Shown here piece after piece: positions 49,913 to 61,299 of a stretch of 64,000 bases of DNA. Where the stretch lies: contig CM060171.1 of assembly GCA_030549775.1 (NCBI GenBank), forward strand, positions 6,719,265 through 6,783,264. Direction: 5' to 3'. This DNA comes from Tamarix chinensis. Its lineage: Eukaryota; Streptophyta; Magnoliopsida; Caryophyllales; Tamaricaceae. Under the pieces are notes generated by a model. The model did not search any database and was not told the DNA's origin. It saw only the letters and a program-made list of their open reading frames with translations. Position numbers and translations under genes: made by a program. Numbering within the stretch: position 1 is the first letter of the stretch; every line of letters starts with the position of its first letter.

Positions 49913-50455
49913 TATTGCGGAATTAACGTGGTTAGAGAGATCTCAACCAAATCAGAATTAACAAGAATATGAATAATTAAAAATTCAAATACAAAACAAA
50001 TAATTGAGGAAAAATTAGAGATCTATATTTGTGATCTTGTGTAATTACATGATGATCAAACTAATCAATCAATCAACTAAACAAATCTAAAATTCCCTTT
50101 GAATGGAAATTTCTATGGAAAAGAAGAAGAAGAAGTTGGGATGCATAACTCATGATGGCTAGGGTTTCAACATGTCTCCTTTTATAAAAAAAAACTATGA
50201 GGAAAAATAACATATTTTGAAAATAAGGAAAAAATACAATCAATGTTTAGGAAACACGGAACCCCTGTTTATTTCCTTACTTTTGACTTTTGTCCAAAAC
50301 GCGTCATAAGTTTCTCTCAATAGCACAGACCGTGTTTATTAACATGGTACCCTCGTGTTTCTCACATAAAATTCCAAACTACAATAAACTTCTCCAACAC
50401 CTGGACGAACCAACACAATTTTATGTTGTGCTTAAATATTCATTCAAAACTCATA
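49913..50455 (-). repeat. Copia 5' LTR (543 bp)
   Basis: Starts TATTGCGG (decayed TG) at 49913 and ends near CTCATA at 50455 (decayed CA). It is followed on its inner side by the tRNA-Met primer site. Confidence 0.82.
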
Positions 50456-51142
50456 ACCAAAATTTTTTCAAAAGTATTTTTTTAGGCATATCTCACTTTC
50501 CTCTCTCTTCCCCCCTCACTTTCCTCTCTCTTCCAAAATCCATGGCTCTGTGTTTAACTTTCTACACCACTCCCTTGAACTACCAAACCTTCACCGTGTA
50601 TCTTTTTCATCACACCTTACCTCCCTTACCTCAAATTTATATGTCCTTACACTTTGGGTCGCCCACATTCAACCTAAGTAAAAAATCTCTCTATCCCACT
50701 TGTGTATGTTGACCAACACTAGACTTCTATACACCCCATTCCTAATTAAATTCACTCCCTATCATCTATATTTGCTAATCCTTTCTTTTTCCTTTTGTGA
50801 AAATTTCCCAAGAGTTAGTTATTCTCCACTTTTACTCCCTTTTCTTCTCTACTGAGAAAACAAAGGCTTCCCTCTTGTTCCCAATCCTATGGTTAAAATT
50901 TTTGTCTCTTCTTTATTCTCCTAATATTAGCTTTAGATGTTCATCATTTATCTTAAGCAAAGAAAGATTGATATTTTGAGAAAGGTTGAAGATTTCAGCT
51001 TCTTGCTCCTTGGAATATTGTGCCGAGAAAAGGTTGAGTTATGAAAATTTTCTTCTTCTAAATTCATTTTATTATGTTTTGAAAATGAGTTTTAATGGTT
51101 TTGATTCTTATTTTCTTAGGAATTGAGGTCTTGGTAAAAAAT

Positions 51143-54100
51143 TGTAACAACCTCATTTTTACTACTTAAAAATTTTTTTTTGCAAAAGCATTAATTACTA
51201 AATTACTGGATGTTGCCGCCACGTTTAGCATAAGTCCGGTTCTCCCGCCTTTCTTATTCCAAGTGATAAGGCTAAAATAAATCACACCCAAAAGTAAAAC
51301 AGTAGAAATGAGAGGTAATACATAAATAAAAGTTTTGGGTAATATACTTTGTATAATAAAGGAAATCAAAAATACCAAGGGACATAAGAGTCTGAAGGAA
51401 AACCAATAACATCAAAAATAGCTACCCGTATATATGATACTAGTTTATCTTATCTTTTAGATCCAAAATCCCACTCCAAAAATGTGATATCCTCCCAAGG
51501 GCTCTCTTCCTTGTCACTATAATATACCTGGAGCCACTCCATAGCCTTCACATAGTCATTTATAAAATTATTATTAGTACGACTTCCTCAAAATGAGCAA
51601 ATCATAGTATCTCACAAGAAATAGCATATCCATATTGTACATAGCCACACAATAATCCAAAATCATACTGGAGCACAAAGCATGTACCATAACCACATGC
51701 AATAACAATGGAATAATACATATAACATCAAGTATCAAGCTCAATAGCAAAACATACTAGTTTACTTCACATCATCTCAAGGTATAAGAGATATATTAGT
51801 CAAATAGATTCCAAATACTAAGGTAGGACACTGAGACAACTACCGAATCAACACATCTAGATAAATTCAAAATACCAAGGTAGGACATTAAAGCAACTAC
51901 CAAATAAACACATATAAAACAATTACAAAACCAAAGTAGCATACTGAGGTGACTACTAAATCAAAAATTCCAGAACCAAGGTAGGGAACTAAGGAAACTA
52001 CCAAACCAAAAAATCTAAAAAAATTCCAAATACCTAAGTACTAAGACAAATACCAAACCAACATATCTAAATAAATCCTTTTTTTTCTTTCATAAAATTT
52101 ATTTTCATTTTCACTTACTCGATGGATATACTATCAACCTAAGGACATTAAGGTACATCCGATCATATTAGCACCTGGAGGCGATACAATTCATTTACTC
52201 TCAAATCCAGGGACATAGCGGTACGTTTGGTAATGCCAACGCATAAAAGTAATACAGTATCCTCCAACCTTGGTCATCTAAACCTTAAGTATCAATATCT
52301 CTTATAGGGCTAGTAAGTTACCTACACAGTAGAATAGGACTAGGGTACAATGACACACCAATGAGCCAAATCAAACAAAGGCTAACACCTCATCTCTAGG
52401 GTAGCTAATCCTAGAGAGAAACCATTCCCAACTAGAGGTATTTCACTTTAAGTATTAATACTTTATGAGGTGATCATATATGTCACATACTACACAACAA
52501 TTACCATCTCCATACTTAACCATTTTTTCCTTTTATTTCCAATTATTAAGGCAAGCCCTAAGGCCATCGGTCTATGACAAGTCAAGTCAACACTAAGGTT
52601 AACCTATCAAAAGTCTAAGGCCATCCCAATATCCAATTACTCTTAAAAGATATATTAGATCAAAATTTACCAAAATGCCCTTGAAACCCTACTGTCATCA
52701 TTTTATTCATTTTTGTACCAAATACTATCATTACAAGAGAGTTTGTCATGAAATAGCTAAAAGGAAATATTTTACATTATTTTAGCACGTAGGTAATCTA
52801 TGCGTTTTTGCAATTAGCTATATTTTTTACTTTTTCATACATTTAGTGGGTTGAGCTCACAAAACTCTAATAATGCAATTCTCATGCATCACATATTTTA
52901 TACAGCATGTATGTACATATTTAAAATATAATATAATATTTAAATAATAAAATTATCATCACTGTACATTTAAGGAAATATCTCTAATCCTAGGTTATGC
53001 AAATAGAAATTATCATATGCTAATCCTAATCATGTGTATATGCTTCCATGAAAATCACGGTAACCCTAACTACTATACATTAGCAATCATAAAATTTAGC
53101 ATGTCATATAATACGAATGTTTACAAGGATGACAATCCTAAAAAAACCTTAGGCATAGGTACATATATCATATAACATATTAGTTATGCATATGACTTAA
53201 CTTACAACAATAGTACAAACCATTTATTTAACATGTTATCAATATATTGTGCATGTCATAATATTTAGAAATATAAAACCCTAGCATGATTCTAGGCCTA
53301 AATAATGATAAGATGATCGTACATAAATTATACTATCTTATGAGTGATTGGATTTATCTAAATTCAAGCTTACACAAAAAGTCTTTTCCAAGATCTTTAA
53401 GAATTACTTAGGAATTTAACACCCAATAACACATGTATTAGCTTTTAATATAACACAACAATAACCCTTAATTACCAAAACAACTCAAGGATAACTAACT
53501 ATCCAAAGAAAAGTAACAAGGAAGCCATACAAAACTCAAGCAACAAAGGAAGGGTGAGTTTGTGGGAGTATGCCAAGAAAGAGAGGAGGAGAAATGATAG
53601 AGTTAGCCGGTGATAGGGATTTTCTATGGAATAAATGGCTAGTTCAATGAGGGGAGAAATGGTAAGGAAATATGTAGCAAGGGGAGGAGCCGTGACACAA
53701 ATGACTAAAGCCAAAGGGAAAAGGTCTTGTGCTTTTGGCCAAAAGAAGGGTGGTGCTTTTGGTGAGGTTATTTGTAGGTTGTTGGAGTGTTTTGTGACTT
53801 TGTAAGGATTCAGTGGTGGTGGGTGTATCAAGGAGGGGAGGTTTAGTGGAAGTTGGTGTAGCAAGGTGGGGAGGTGCGATAGTTTTTGCCGAAGGTGATG
53901 GTTTTTGTACTGCGTGTTTGGACAAAGATGGAAGGAGTTGTTTCAAGTTTGTGATAGGAATTTAGGGTGTGTTTGTGTGAGGTTGTGTGTTGGTTTTGGG
54001 GTGTTTTCGGTAGAAGTTCCTGAAGGTGAGGGTAAGGGATCTGTGCAAATTATCGAAGCTAAATAAATATAGCCGTTGTTGGAGTGTGTTGCTAGAAAAA

Positions 54101-54613
54101 ATGGTGAAGACGAGGGATAATGATAATAAATCAATGGGGTGTTTTCTTAATTGAGGAATCTTGAAGCAAACACAAAGAAGATGAAGGGGTTATAAGGACA
54201 ATGGCATGCGAGAAAATGTGGATCAAAACAAGAAGAGTTAAATGTGGGAGACAGGGAGGTATGGTGTAGGAGAATTTGCATTGGGGAGGGGATGGAGAAA
54301 ATATAAAGAAAATCTAGCATAGGTTATGGCTAAAGGCTAGAGTAATTATTGAGGTGAATCTAGAAAATATTCAGTTACTAGATTTATGATTACCCAAACT
54401 AATGGATATCGGTTAAGGTTTAACTTAGTATTTAAATTTAATAACCATCTCTCTAAGAAATTTTAACCTAATCAAATTTTATATCTAATAGGTCATAATA
54501 ATAATATAAGTATCAATAATATATTTAATGCAAAAACACCCTAAAATAATTTTTATGAATAATACACATATTTATTGGTTTATAATTAGGGTTTTCAAAA
54601 ATAGGATATTACA
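51143..54613 (-). repeat. Long-LTR-family copy M3, apparently complete (3.47 kb)
   Basis: Starts TGTAACAACCTCATTTTTAC and ends AAAATAGGATATTACA, so both family termini are present. The right end, in reverse, reads TGTAATATCC...CCCTAATTATAAACC, matching the start at 58174. The left end matches the reverse complement of 955, 3825 and 8458. It contains a tandem block (51780-52080), the 'GGACATTAAGGTACATCC' block, AT-rich DNA, and a G-rich segment (53500-54130) that yields Pro/Thr-rich false frames. It is most simply a solo LTR of a large retrotransposon. It interrupts plus-sense copy P4. No clean target duplication was found. Confidence 0.6.
51780..52080 (-). repeat. Tandem block, about 55-70-bp unit, in copy M3
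   Basis: Four or five degenerate units with 'CAAGGTAGGACA(T/C)T.A', then 'CAACTACC(A/G)AAT.AACACAT', near 51815, 51875, 51935, 51980 and 52035. Monomer and length differ from the blocks in P2, P3 and P4. Confidence 0.65.
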
Positions 54614-56940
54614 ATAACCATCAAGTTAGGAGTATTTTATGCTCGAAAATTTTTTTGGAGGTAAGGCATTCTTATCTTTAATATAAATAAGGTATTTTAT
54701 TGTTGTTGTGGTTCCATGTTCTAGATATATTTTTGTGTTGAGCATGAGTTAATTATATTATAGGATTCAAGCATGTGGTTAAGTTTTCTTCATTGGAATT
54801 TAAGTATGTTTTTAGTTCCTTGATATTTATGCATGATTTTGGTAGTTTTGAGCATGATTTCATTAAATGACAATATTTCCATGTATCCATATGGTTGTAT
54901 GTGTGCAATATGCCTTTTTATGTATTTTATGACATAGAAGCATGCTAGGATTAATTAATATGGTAAAGTTGGGTGAAATTTTGATATGTGGATCACAGGT
55001 CTAGTTGTTGTTTTGCCCAAACTAGTCAATCGGTTTGATGGATTGATCGACTGGTTGCATGAATAGTCTGTCGGTTTAGGATTTTTGATCTATTGGTTGT
55101 GATATTAGCCGATTGGTTCAATTAACTAGTCGACTGGTTTCTATGAGCAATAGATTAGTTTTCAAACCCATCAACAATTTCCTTGTGATCGAAGTGGTCT
55201 AGTTTATGCTTAGACACATTGACTAGTTTGTTGAACCCATTAATTGATTACCCATGAATAATCAATTGGTGGGACCAACCAATCTACCGATCTGCTGGTT
55301 TTATTCTCCATTCAAATCTGGTATGACCAGACTAGGTGACTAGCCCAAGGAACTGATCAACTAGTCCACCTGAATTTCACCATGTTTATTTGTTAATTAT
55401 TGTTCTTCCTTTGATCCTGATATATCGATGTTTCCATGTAATTAAAACATTTAAATCATAATTTCAACCATGTTTACCCTGAAATAAATATGGATCAAAA
55501 TGATGATATTTGGTTCTTGATTTGGTTTAAGTTTAGTGTCACCTTTAAACACCCAATTGGTGGCTTATATGTCTTATGATGTGTATGGTGTTATCACTTG
55601 AAAACGCCCAATTTGGATAATAATGAGATTAATTCATGATTTATGATATCACTTGGTAATTAATAATTAATGGATTAAGATTTTGTTTGAGCTTTTTTCT
55701 CCAACTCTTGGGGTAGCTAGATAGGAGTTAGTGGGTGGGTTGCCCTGTGTTTTATATTTTCACTCACTACCTATTTCCTTCTCTATCGGTTTACGATCGG
55801 TAGAGGGTATGCACATCTCTCCGAAGTATGGGATTATATTGTGGTAGGTAGGTGTGTCATCGATGTCCAGTACGGGTGGCTAAGGTATCCTAATACAAGA
55901 CTGCTGCCACTTCGTATTGTCCTTTACTTAAGCGGGTGTAGTATCCCAAATTTGTATCCATTGAAGCAAAGGCATTCAAAAGGTATGGTGGATGAGGTAT
56001 CCTATATAAGCCCACTTGATGCACTTCAACTATGTGTGGTGGGTGTGGTATCCCATGGTGTGTTAGCCTTCGTGGTAAGTGCACTTGATGTATGGTAGGT
56101 GTGGTATCTCCAAAGAAAATCTCAGTCTATGTATCATGACACTATATAGTGGGTGTCGTATACCATTATGTGTGTATGCTGCCATAACTTTTGTTCATGG
56201 TAGAAAACTGGGTGTGGTCGAACATATTACCTCAATAACTAAAAATTGTGTGGTAACTAAAGGAATATATATATAATATGGTTTACACTACGTGGTTTTA
56301 ATGTCTTAACTGTATTATTATTCTTCCATAAATTACATGAAAGTATGTCTTGTTACACTACTATCATGAGCCTAAGTGTTATTTTATGTTAGTGTACTTA
56401 TTACCATATTACTATGTGAGTTCAATGTGTAGCATTAGTCATTAACATATTTTAGATAGTCCATTTTACCAATACTTCACTTGCTAATACTATATTTGTG
56501 TGGTCATTGTGATGATTAGGATTCTGGTCCAGTAAGCAAAGGATGATTTGTAGTGATATGATTCTCATATAGAGTTACTTTTCTGTTTAGTTAAAAGTTG
56601 GACTAACTGGTTAGATGTACTTTTGTCCACCGTGTTAGGATATTTTTAGTTCCTTTAGATTATTTAAACTCTTGGCTTTGATCCTTATATTCGGATTTTG
56701 TAAACTCTCCCTTTTATCAATATTACTATTCTTGCCATTGTTATCATAGAATTGTTGTATTATTAGTTGAACATGCATTCTTTTGCCTTTTTTATTATCT
56801 TGTATTAGGCATGAAATAGGTGATGATCACACATCTCTCATGGTTGATATGACGGTAATATTATCTGGTTTTGTTTTTATAAATGCTTCTGCATTCACTT
56901 CAAAATGAAATTTTCTGGTTCAAAATTTGGGGATGTTATA
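54614..56940 (+). repeat. Long-LTR-family copy P4, 3' part
   Basis: Resumes plus-sense family sequence after the M3 insertion; its earlier part lies at 50456-51142 and, left of copia, probably from about 45180. It contains repeated 'GATTGATCGACTGGTT'-like words (55010-55340), a tandem block (55840-56220) and the conserved 3' end GGGGATGTTATA at 56940. The region also contains TCGGTTTACGATCGGTAGAG near 55786. Confidence 0.5.
55840..56220 (+). repeat. Degenerate tandem block with TGGTATCCCA units
   Basis: Repeats of a unit containing 'GTGTGGTATCCCATG' or 'GGGTGTAGTATCCCAAAT' and 'GCACTTGATG', at intervals of roughly 60 bp. It occupies the minisatellite position of copy P4. The open frames on both strands here (55841-56276) are products of the repeat. 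Confidence 0.55.
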
Positions 56941-58173
56941 TATTAACATAATTTCACTTGCTTCACCATTATCCAAACAATTCGCAGATTATTAGCAAAC
57001 TCTAATAGTCAATGTCCATGATCATCCCAAAAGATGATAGTGACACAAATAAGAATATTACCTTAACAACTAGGATATATTAATCATAATCATCCTTAAC
57101 AATGATCTCCGTTTTGGAATCTTTGCACTTCCTTAATATATATATATATAAAAAAATCTCTTATAATCTCAATTAGTAGTATAATAATAGTAATCTATAA
57201 TATAGTATCAAAAAATATATCACCTTTATCATTTTATTCATTACTTTTATACTTTTTTATATCTCATTTCTCTTTCCCCCTTATATATTTCTTGCCCTAA
57301 CCTTTTTTTCTATCCTTTTACATTTAATATATATTTTTCTATCATGTATTATTAGATATTAGCATAAAATGGGTTAAATAAATGGTGATATATAGAACGG
57401 TGCAAAGAAAAAAAATCCAATATTCAAAAATATTATTTGGAAATATCCAACTATAATTGGAATGGATATTCAGTTAGATTTTGACTGTATCATCTAAATG
57501 GGTAAAGTATCTGGTTCTTTAGCGAATCCTACAATATTTAAAGCAACCTATACTCTATTGTTGCCATATTATATTGTATATTTAATATAAGATTATTCAT
57601 TGTGTTGTATTTGGAGGGTATCCGAGCATGTTATGCTGTAATCCAAATGTGTTGTACTATATTAAAGAGTATGCACTATTATATTAGTTGTATAGAAATC
57701 AAACATCATTATCATAACTATATAGTAATGGCGGAATTTTTTTTAACCTTTTTCTTAAAATGTTTATCATGATTGTCATAAATTTCCCTTTTCCTAATTA
57801 GTAAATAAATCATATATATCTCTGCCTTTCACCTTCATAACTAAACATTATCATATATAATCCTAATTAATTACTATGTATATTCAATCTAACTCATCAT
57901 ATATAATCCTAATTTATTATTATAGCTTGATCAAACCTAAAATTCAAACTCAAAATGTTAACTTTCTCAATTAATCTCACATGTTTGACAAAATAGACAT
58001 AAACTAATTAGCTTAATTTATTGAATGTTATATATCTTCATATTTTTCTAGATATATTTGATACAAAAAATTAGATAAAACATGTACATTAGTTATTATA
58101 ACAATAATAATAAATAATAATAATCGTTCAATACGAGGGATTATAAGATAAAGTTAATCTAACTAAGAGTTTG
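56941..58173. other. AT-rich stretch, nothing recognised
   Basis: No gene, RNA or clear repeat boundary. It lies between the 3' end of copy P4 and the 5' end of the next plus-sense copy. Confidence 0.5.
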
Positions 58174-59221
58174 TGTAACACCCCATTTTTAATAAGACTT
58201 AATTGAAACCCTAATTATAAACTTCGTATTATACGTGTATTTATTTATAGAAACTATTGTAGGATATGTTGCATTGGACGCGATATTATTGTATATTCAT
58301 ATGGTAAATTAGGTTATGAATTAATTTGATTGAAAATTCATAGAAATTAGAAAATAGAAAATTTAAACTGATGGTCGACTAAGGCTGGGGCAAATAGATT
58401 ATTTTGTTTTTATGTGGTTCCTATGAAAAATATTTGTAAATATTTAGATTTATAACATCATTTTATACCTTTATATAAAATTTGGTGATTTTTGAAATTT
58501 ATTTGGTATTTTTCCAAATTTTTCATTATTTATTGCTCCTTCTTGGATTAAAAATAATTTAAAATTAGGAAAAATATTATTTGGGCCACAAAAATTTTCT
58601 TTTATCTATCCTTGTTTAGATCATGGTTTATTTCATAGTGTTTATACTTTATTGAGCCTGTTATTATTTTTTCATTTTTTATGGTAGCTAGTTTGTGTCC
58701 TTTATATGTTGATTGTGCTCCAACCTCTTCTCTCTCTCTTATCCTCACTTTACCTCTGCTAATTAATTTTCCCTTGCACTTGATGACTATTGACAACAAC
58801 CACACCAATATCTCCTTGCTTATCTATTGTTTTGTCATTGTTTCATTTAACTCAAACACACTCCACCTTCCCCTTAACTGATTTTTTCATTCAAGTGTAG
58901 AACAAGAAAAATTATCCATCTCTCATGGGTAGCAAATTCAATCTTCCACCTTCCCTCATTATTCTTTTTTTCCCTTGATTTCATATGCTTAGAAAAAACT
59001 TAACATTTTCTTTATTTTGCTCTCTTCTTTCTCCTCCACTTTGTTAGTATGAGGTTGCACTTCATTCTTATGTTGCAGAAGCCCTTGAACTTGAGCCTTC
59101 TCTTCTTCTTTTTACCTATTAATTCCCTTCTCTAATCCTCTTAGCTAACCTCTCTTTGTTTTTAATTAAATAAAAGATATTAGATTTGGGGGTATTTTAT
59201 ATGGTGGTCACTTATGATTTT
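58174..59221 (+). repeat. Long-LTR-family copy P5, 5' end
   Basis: Starts TGTAACACCCCATTTTTAAT and carries CCCTAATTATAAAC, matching the reverse complement of the M3 right end. A C/T-rich segment at 58700-59160 matches the family's Pro/Ser-encoding part in sense orientation. It is cut at 59222 by a minus-sense copy. Confidence 0.55.
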
Positions 59222-59553
59222 TGTAACATCCCCATTTTTAGAACTTAGAGTTTTCATTTAAAGAGTTAATTGAGAAAGCTAAAATAGTAAAAACATAGGG
59301 TGTTACAGTCTTACTTGGCACAAGGATGATTTATTCTACCATTATCATGTTAAGTGATAAGGCTAAAAGCATTACTTCACTTAGATTAATGCCGCAATTA
59401 TAAGAACCATATTAGAAAAAACAAGATATATTGACGTCATTCTGAATAAACAAATGGTTAGCGGTTATAAAATTCAGTGAAAGAAAAATATAGAGGGACA
59501 TAGGAGTCCAAGAATATTCGAACCAAATAATGTCGGGTAGAGCACTAGATAAC

Positions 59554-59858
59554 TATAATACACTGAGTCGATACAACCACGTGGGGTCTACCTTAGAGTG
59601 CTTTTAGATTGATTGACTATCCCTACAGATCAACACGAGTCCTTTCAGTGTGTTTTGTCCTCACTCACTCACTTCCCAAGAAATTTTTTAAAAATTTACA
59701 AAACTTTCTAGGAGAGTCACCCATCCTAAAATGGCTCCACAGCCAGCACACTTAACTGTGAAGTTCTTAAGATGGAATCACTAAAATAATGGTATACTAT
59801 GTTTATATAAGTAGCCATATAAATCCTTATAGCACTTCGCTTAATTTGGGATATTACA
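59554..59858 (-). repeat. Cassandra 3' LTR with 5S-like segment
   Basis: The 5S-like part is about 59702-59771 (plus strand GTCACCCATCCTAAAATGG, then ACACTTAACTGTGAAGTTCT). Its terminal TG has decayed to TA. Confidence 0.9.
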
Positions 59859-60031
59859 TTCACCCCCACTCAAAGAATTTAAAGTCCTTGTTGCGTCTCA
59901 ACCACTAACTGTCTCGATATAGTTTATCCCAAGAATCTTCCTTCTAGGTGGCTGACTAGCTCATGCAACATTAGCTCACGGTCATGGTTTTACTTTGATA
60001 CCATTTTGCCCCAAACTGCTTTGATACCATT

Positions 60032-60337
60032 TGTAACACCCTGAGTCAATAAGACCATACGGGGGTTACCTTAAGGAGCTTTTAGATTGATCAGTTGGCC
60101 CTATATATCAACATGAGTCCTTTCAGCGTACTTTATCCTCACTTATGTACTTCCTAAAATTTTTTTAGAAAAATTTATGAAACTTCCCAAGAGGATCACC
60201 CATCCTAAAATTGTTCCATAGCCCACATACTTAACCACGAAGTTCTTAGAACATAATCACCAAAAGGATGGTATATCATGTTTATATAAGTAACTATATC
60301 AATCCTTATAGCATTCCACTCAATTTGGGGTATTACA
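60032..60337 (-). repeat. Cassandra 5' LTR with 5S-like segment
   Basis: Intact TGTAACACCCTGAGTC ... TTGGGGTATTACA ends. The 5S-like part is about 60181-60250 and includes the internal-promoter (A/C box) region of 5S RNA in reverse orientation. Confidence 0.9.
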
Positions 60338-61299
60338 GTAACCCTAGCTCTTAATCTAAAATATTAGCATTCAACTAATCTCACAAGCTAACATTCAAAT
60401 TCCACTACTCATTAAATAAGCAGTGGCTCATGAAATGGAACACTTAAGTATAATGGTATAGAGTAACCCATTGTACAAGACTAATATGAAAAACTCACAT
60501 GAAACATATAAGAGGTACTCTAATAGGACAGGGTATAAATATTAAAATATACTTGTGATGATTAAAATATGATAATCATATCAGATAAAAAGATTATAAT
60601 CAAAGCCACATAGTACTCATGCCCGTTTATTTAGAACATAATGAAACTTACCAACTTGCCATCCAAGGGTTGCTCTTTGAAGTGATCATTAGAACCAATC
60701 TCAACCCAATAACCATGGCATTCACAATATATCTCATATCTCAACATCAATACCAATAAGTTCTATGACACTATAATTAGGGTTCAAAGGTAAATACCAA
60801 CTATAGGTAGGCATAAAGGCTATTACTGAGCCATAGATAAGTACAAAGGATCTTCCTAAACCACAATTAAACACGAAGGCTACTACCTAGCTAATCCAAT
60901 ATTCATTTCAAACCAACAATAATTATTTCTATTTTTAATTTTCTTAAGGGGAGATCATACCAACTTAGAAATTCTAAGGTACTCCAGTCATATAGTCTTA
61001 TAAAGGTAACACAATATCCTACTGACTATCAACCTAAGGATAATAAGGTATCATGGTCATACTAGCATATGAAGGAAGCATGATACTCTACTGATAAGGA
61101 CACTTAATCTATAATTATACATACCCTCTATAAGTCCGCAAAGCTAAATAGAGTAAGATCTAAGACCTGGTAGGGAGACTAAGGAGCACGGGCAAAAATT
61201 ATAACTAACCACGGGTTAAACCATTTCTTTAGGGTAACAACCCCTAAAAATTTGCCAATCCTTATCTCAAAGTCTTTCACTTTAAATATTAGTTGTAAG

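Larger units (their letters stand above)
45284..50455 (-). mobile_element. Degenerate Ty1/copia LTR retrotransposon
   Basis: A minus-sense element of 5.2 kb. LTRs: 45284-45857 (3' LTR in element sense) and 49913-50455 (5' LTR). The primer-binding site lies at 49898-49910 (reverse strand TTGATATCAGAGC, one change from the initiator tRNA-Met site). The polypurine tract GGTGGAGAAT is at about 45858-45867 on the reverse strand. Domains in copia order are gag (49616-49377), zinc knuckle (49198-49157), GAG-pre-integrase and integrase (48740-48299), reverse transcriptase (47349-46552) and RNase H (about 46440-46320). Many stops and frameshifts separate them, and LTR divergence is high, so it is an old, dead copy. 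It probably sits inside long-LTR-family copy P4. Confidence 0.9.
59554..60337 (-). mobile_element. Cassandra TRIM retrotransposon (784 bp)
   Basis: Two LTRs (59554-59858 and 60032-60337, about 305 bp each) flank only 173 bp. The element reads on the minus strand. The primer site TGGTATCAAAGC (reverse of 60018-60029) follows the 5' LTR, and a GAGTGGGGGTGAA polypurine tract precedes the 3' LTR. Target copies are ATAAC (59549-59553) and GTAAC (60338-60342). Each LTR contains a 5S-rRNA-like stretch (reverse strand GGTTAAGTATG, then TTTTAGGATGGGTGATCC and TTGGGAAGTTTC), the hallmark of Cassandra. It has no coding capacity and would have needed proteins from other elements. Confidence 0.92.
59222..61299 (-). 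repeat. Long-LTR-family copy M4 (minus sense), containing Cassandra
   Basis: Starts TGTAACATCCCCATTTTTAG. It carries GTGATAAGGCTAAAAGCATTAC (59353), also present in M3 at 51268 and in reverse in P1 and P2. The 30-bp minisatellite appears in reverse at 60790-60895, followed by the 'ACTAGCATATGAAGG' block. It is interrupted by the Cassandra element and then by another family start at 61300. Confidence 0.5.

Noticed and set aside
55841..56276. Small proteins on both strands
   Set aside because: Products of the degenerate TGGTATCCCA tandem block.
59700..60250. Two 5S rRNA genes
   Set aside because: The 5S-like segments are partial, lie at the same place in both LTRs and have Cassandra flanking structure.
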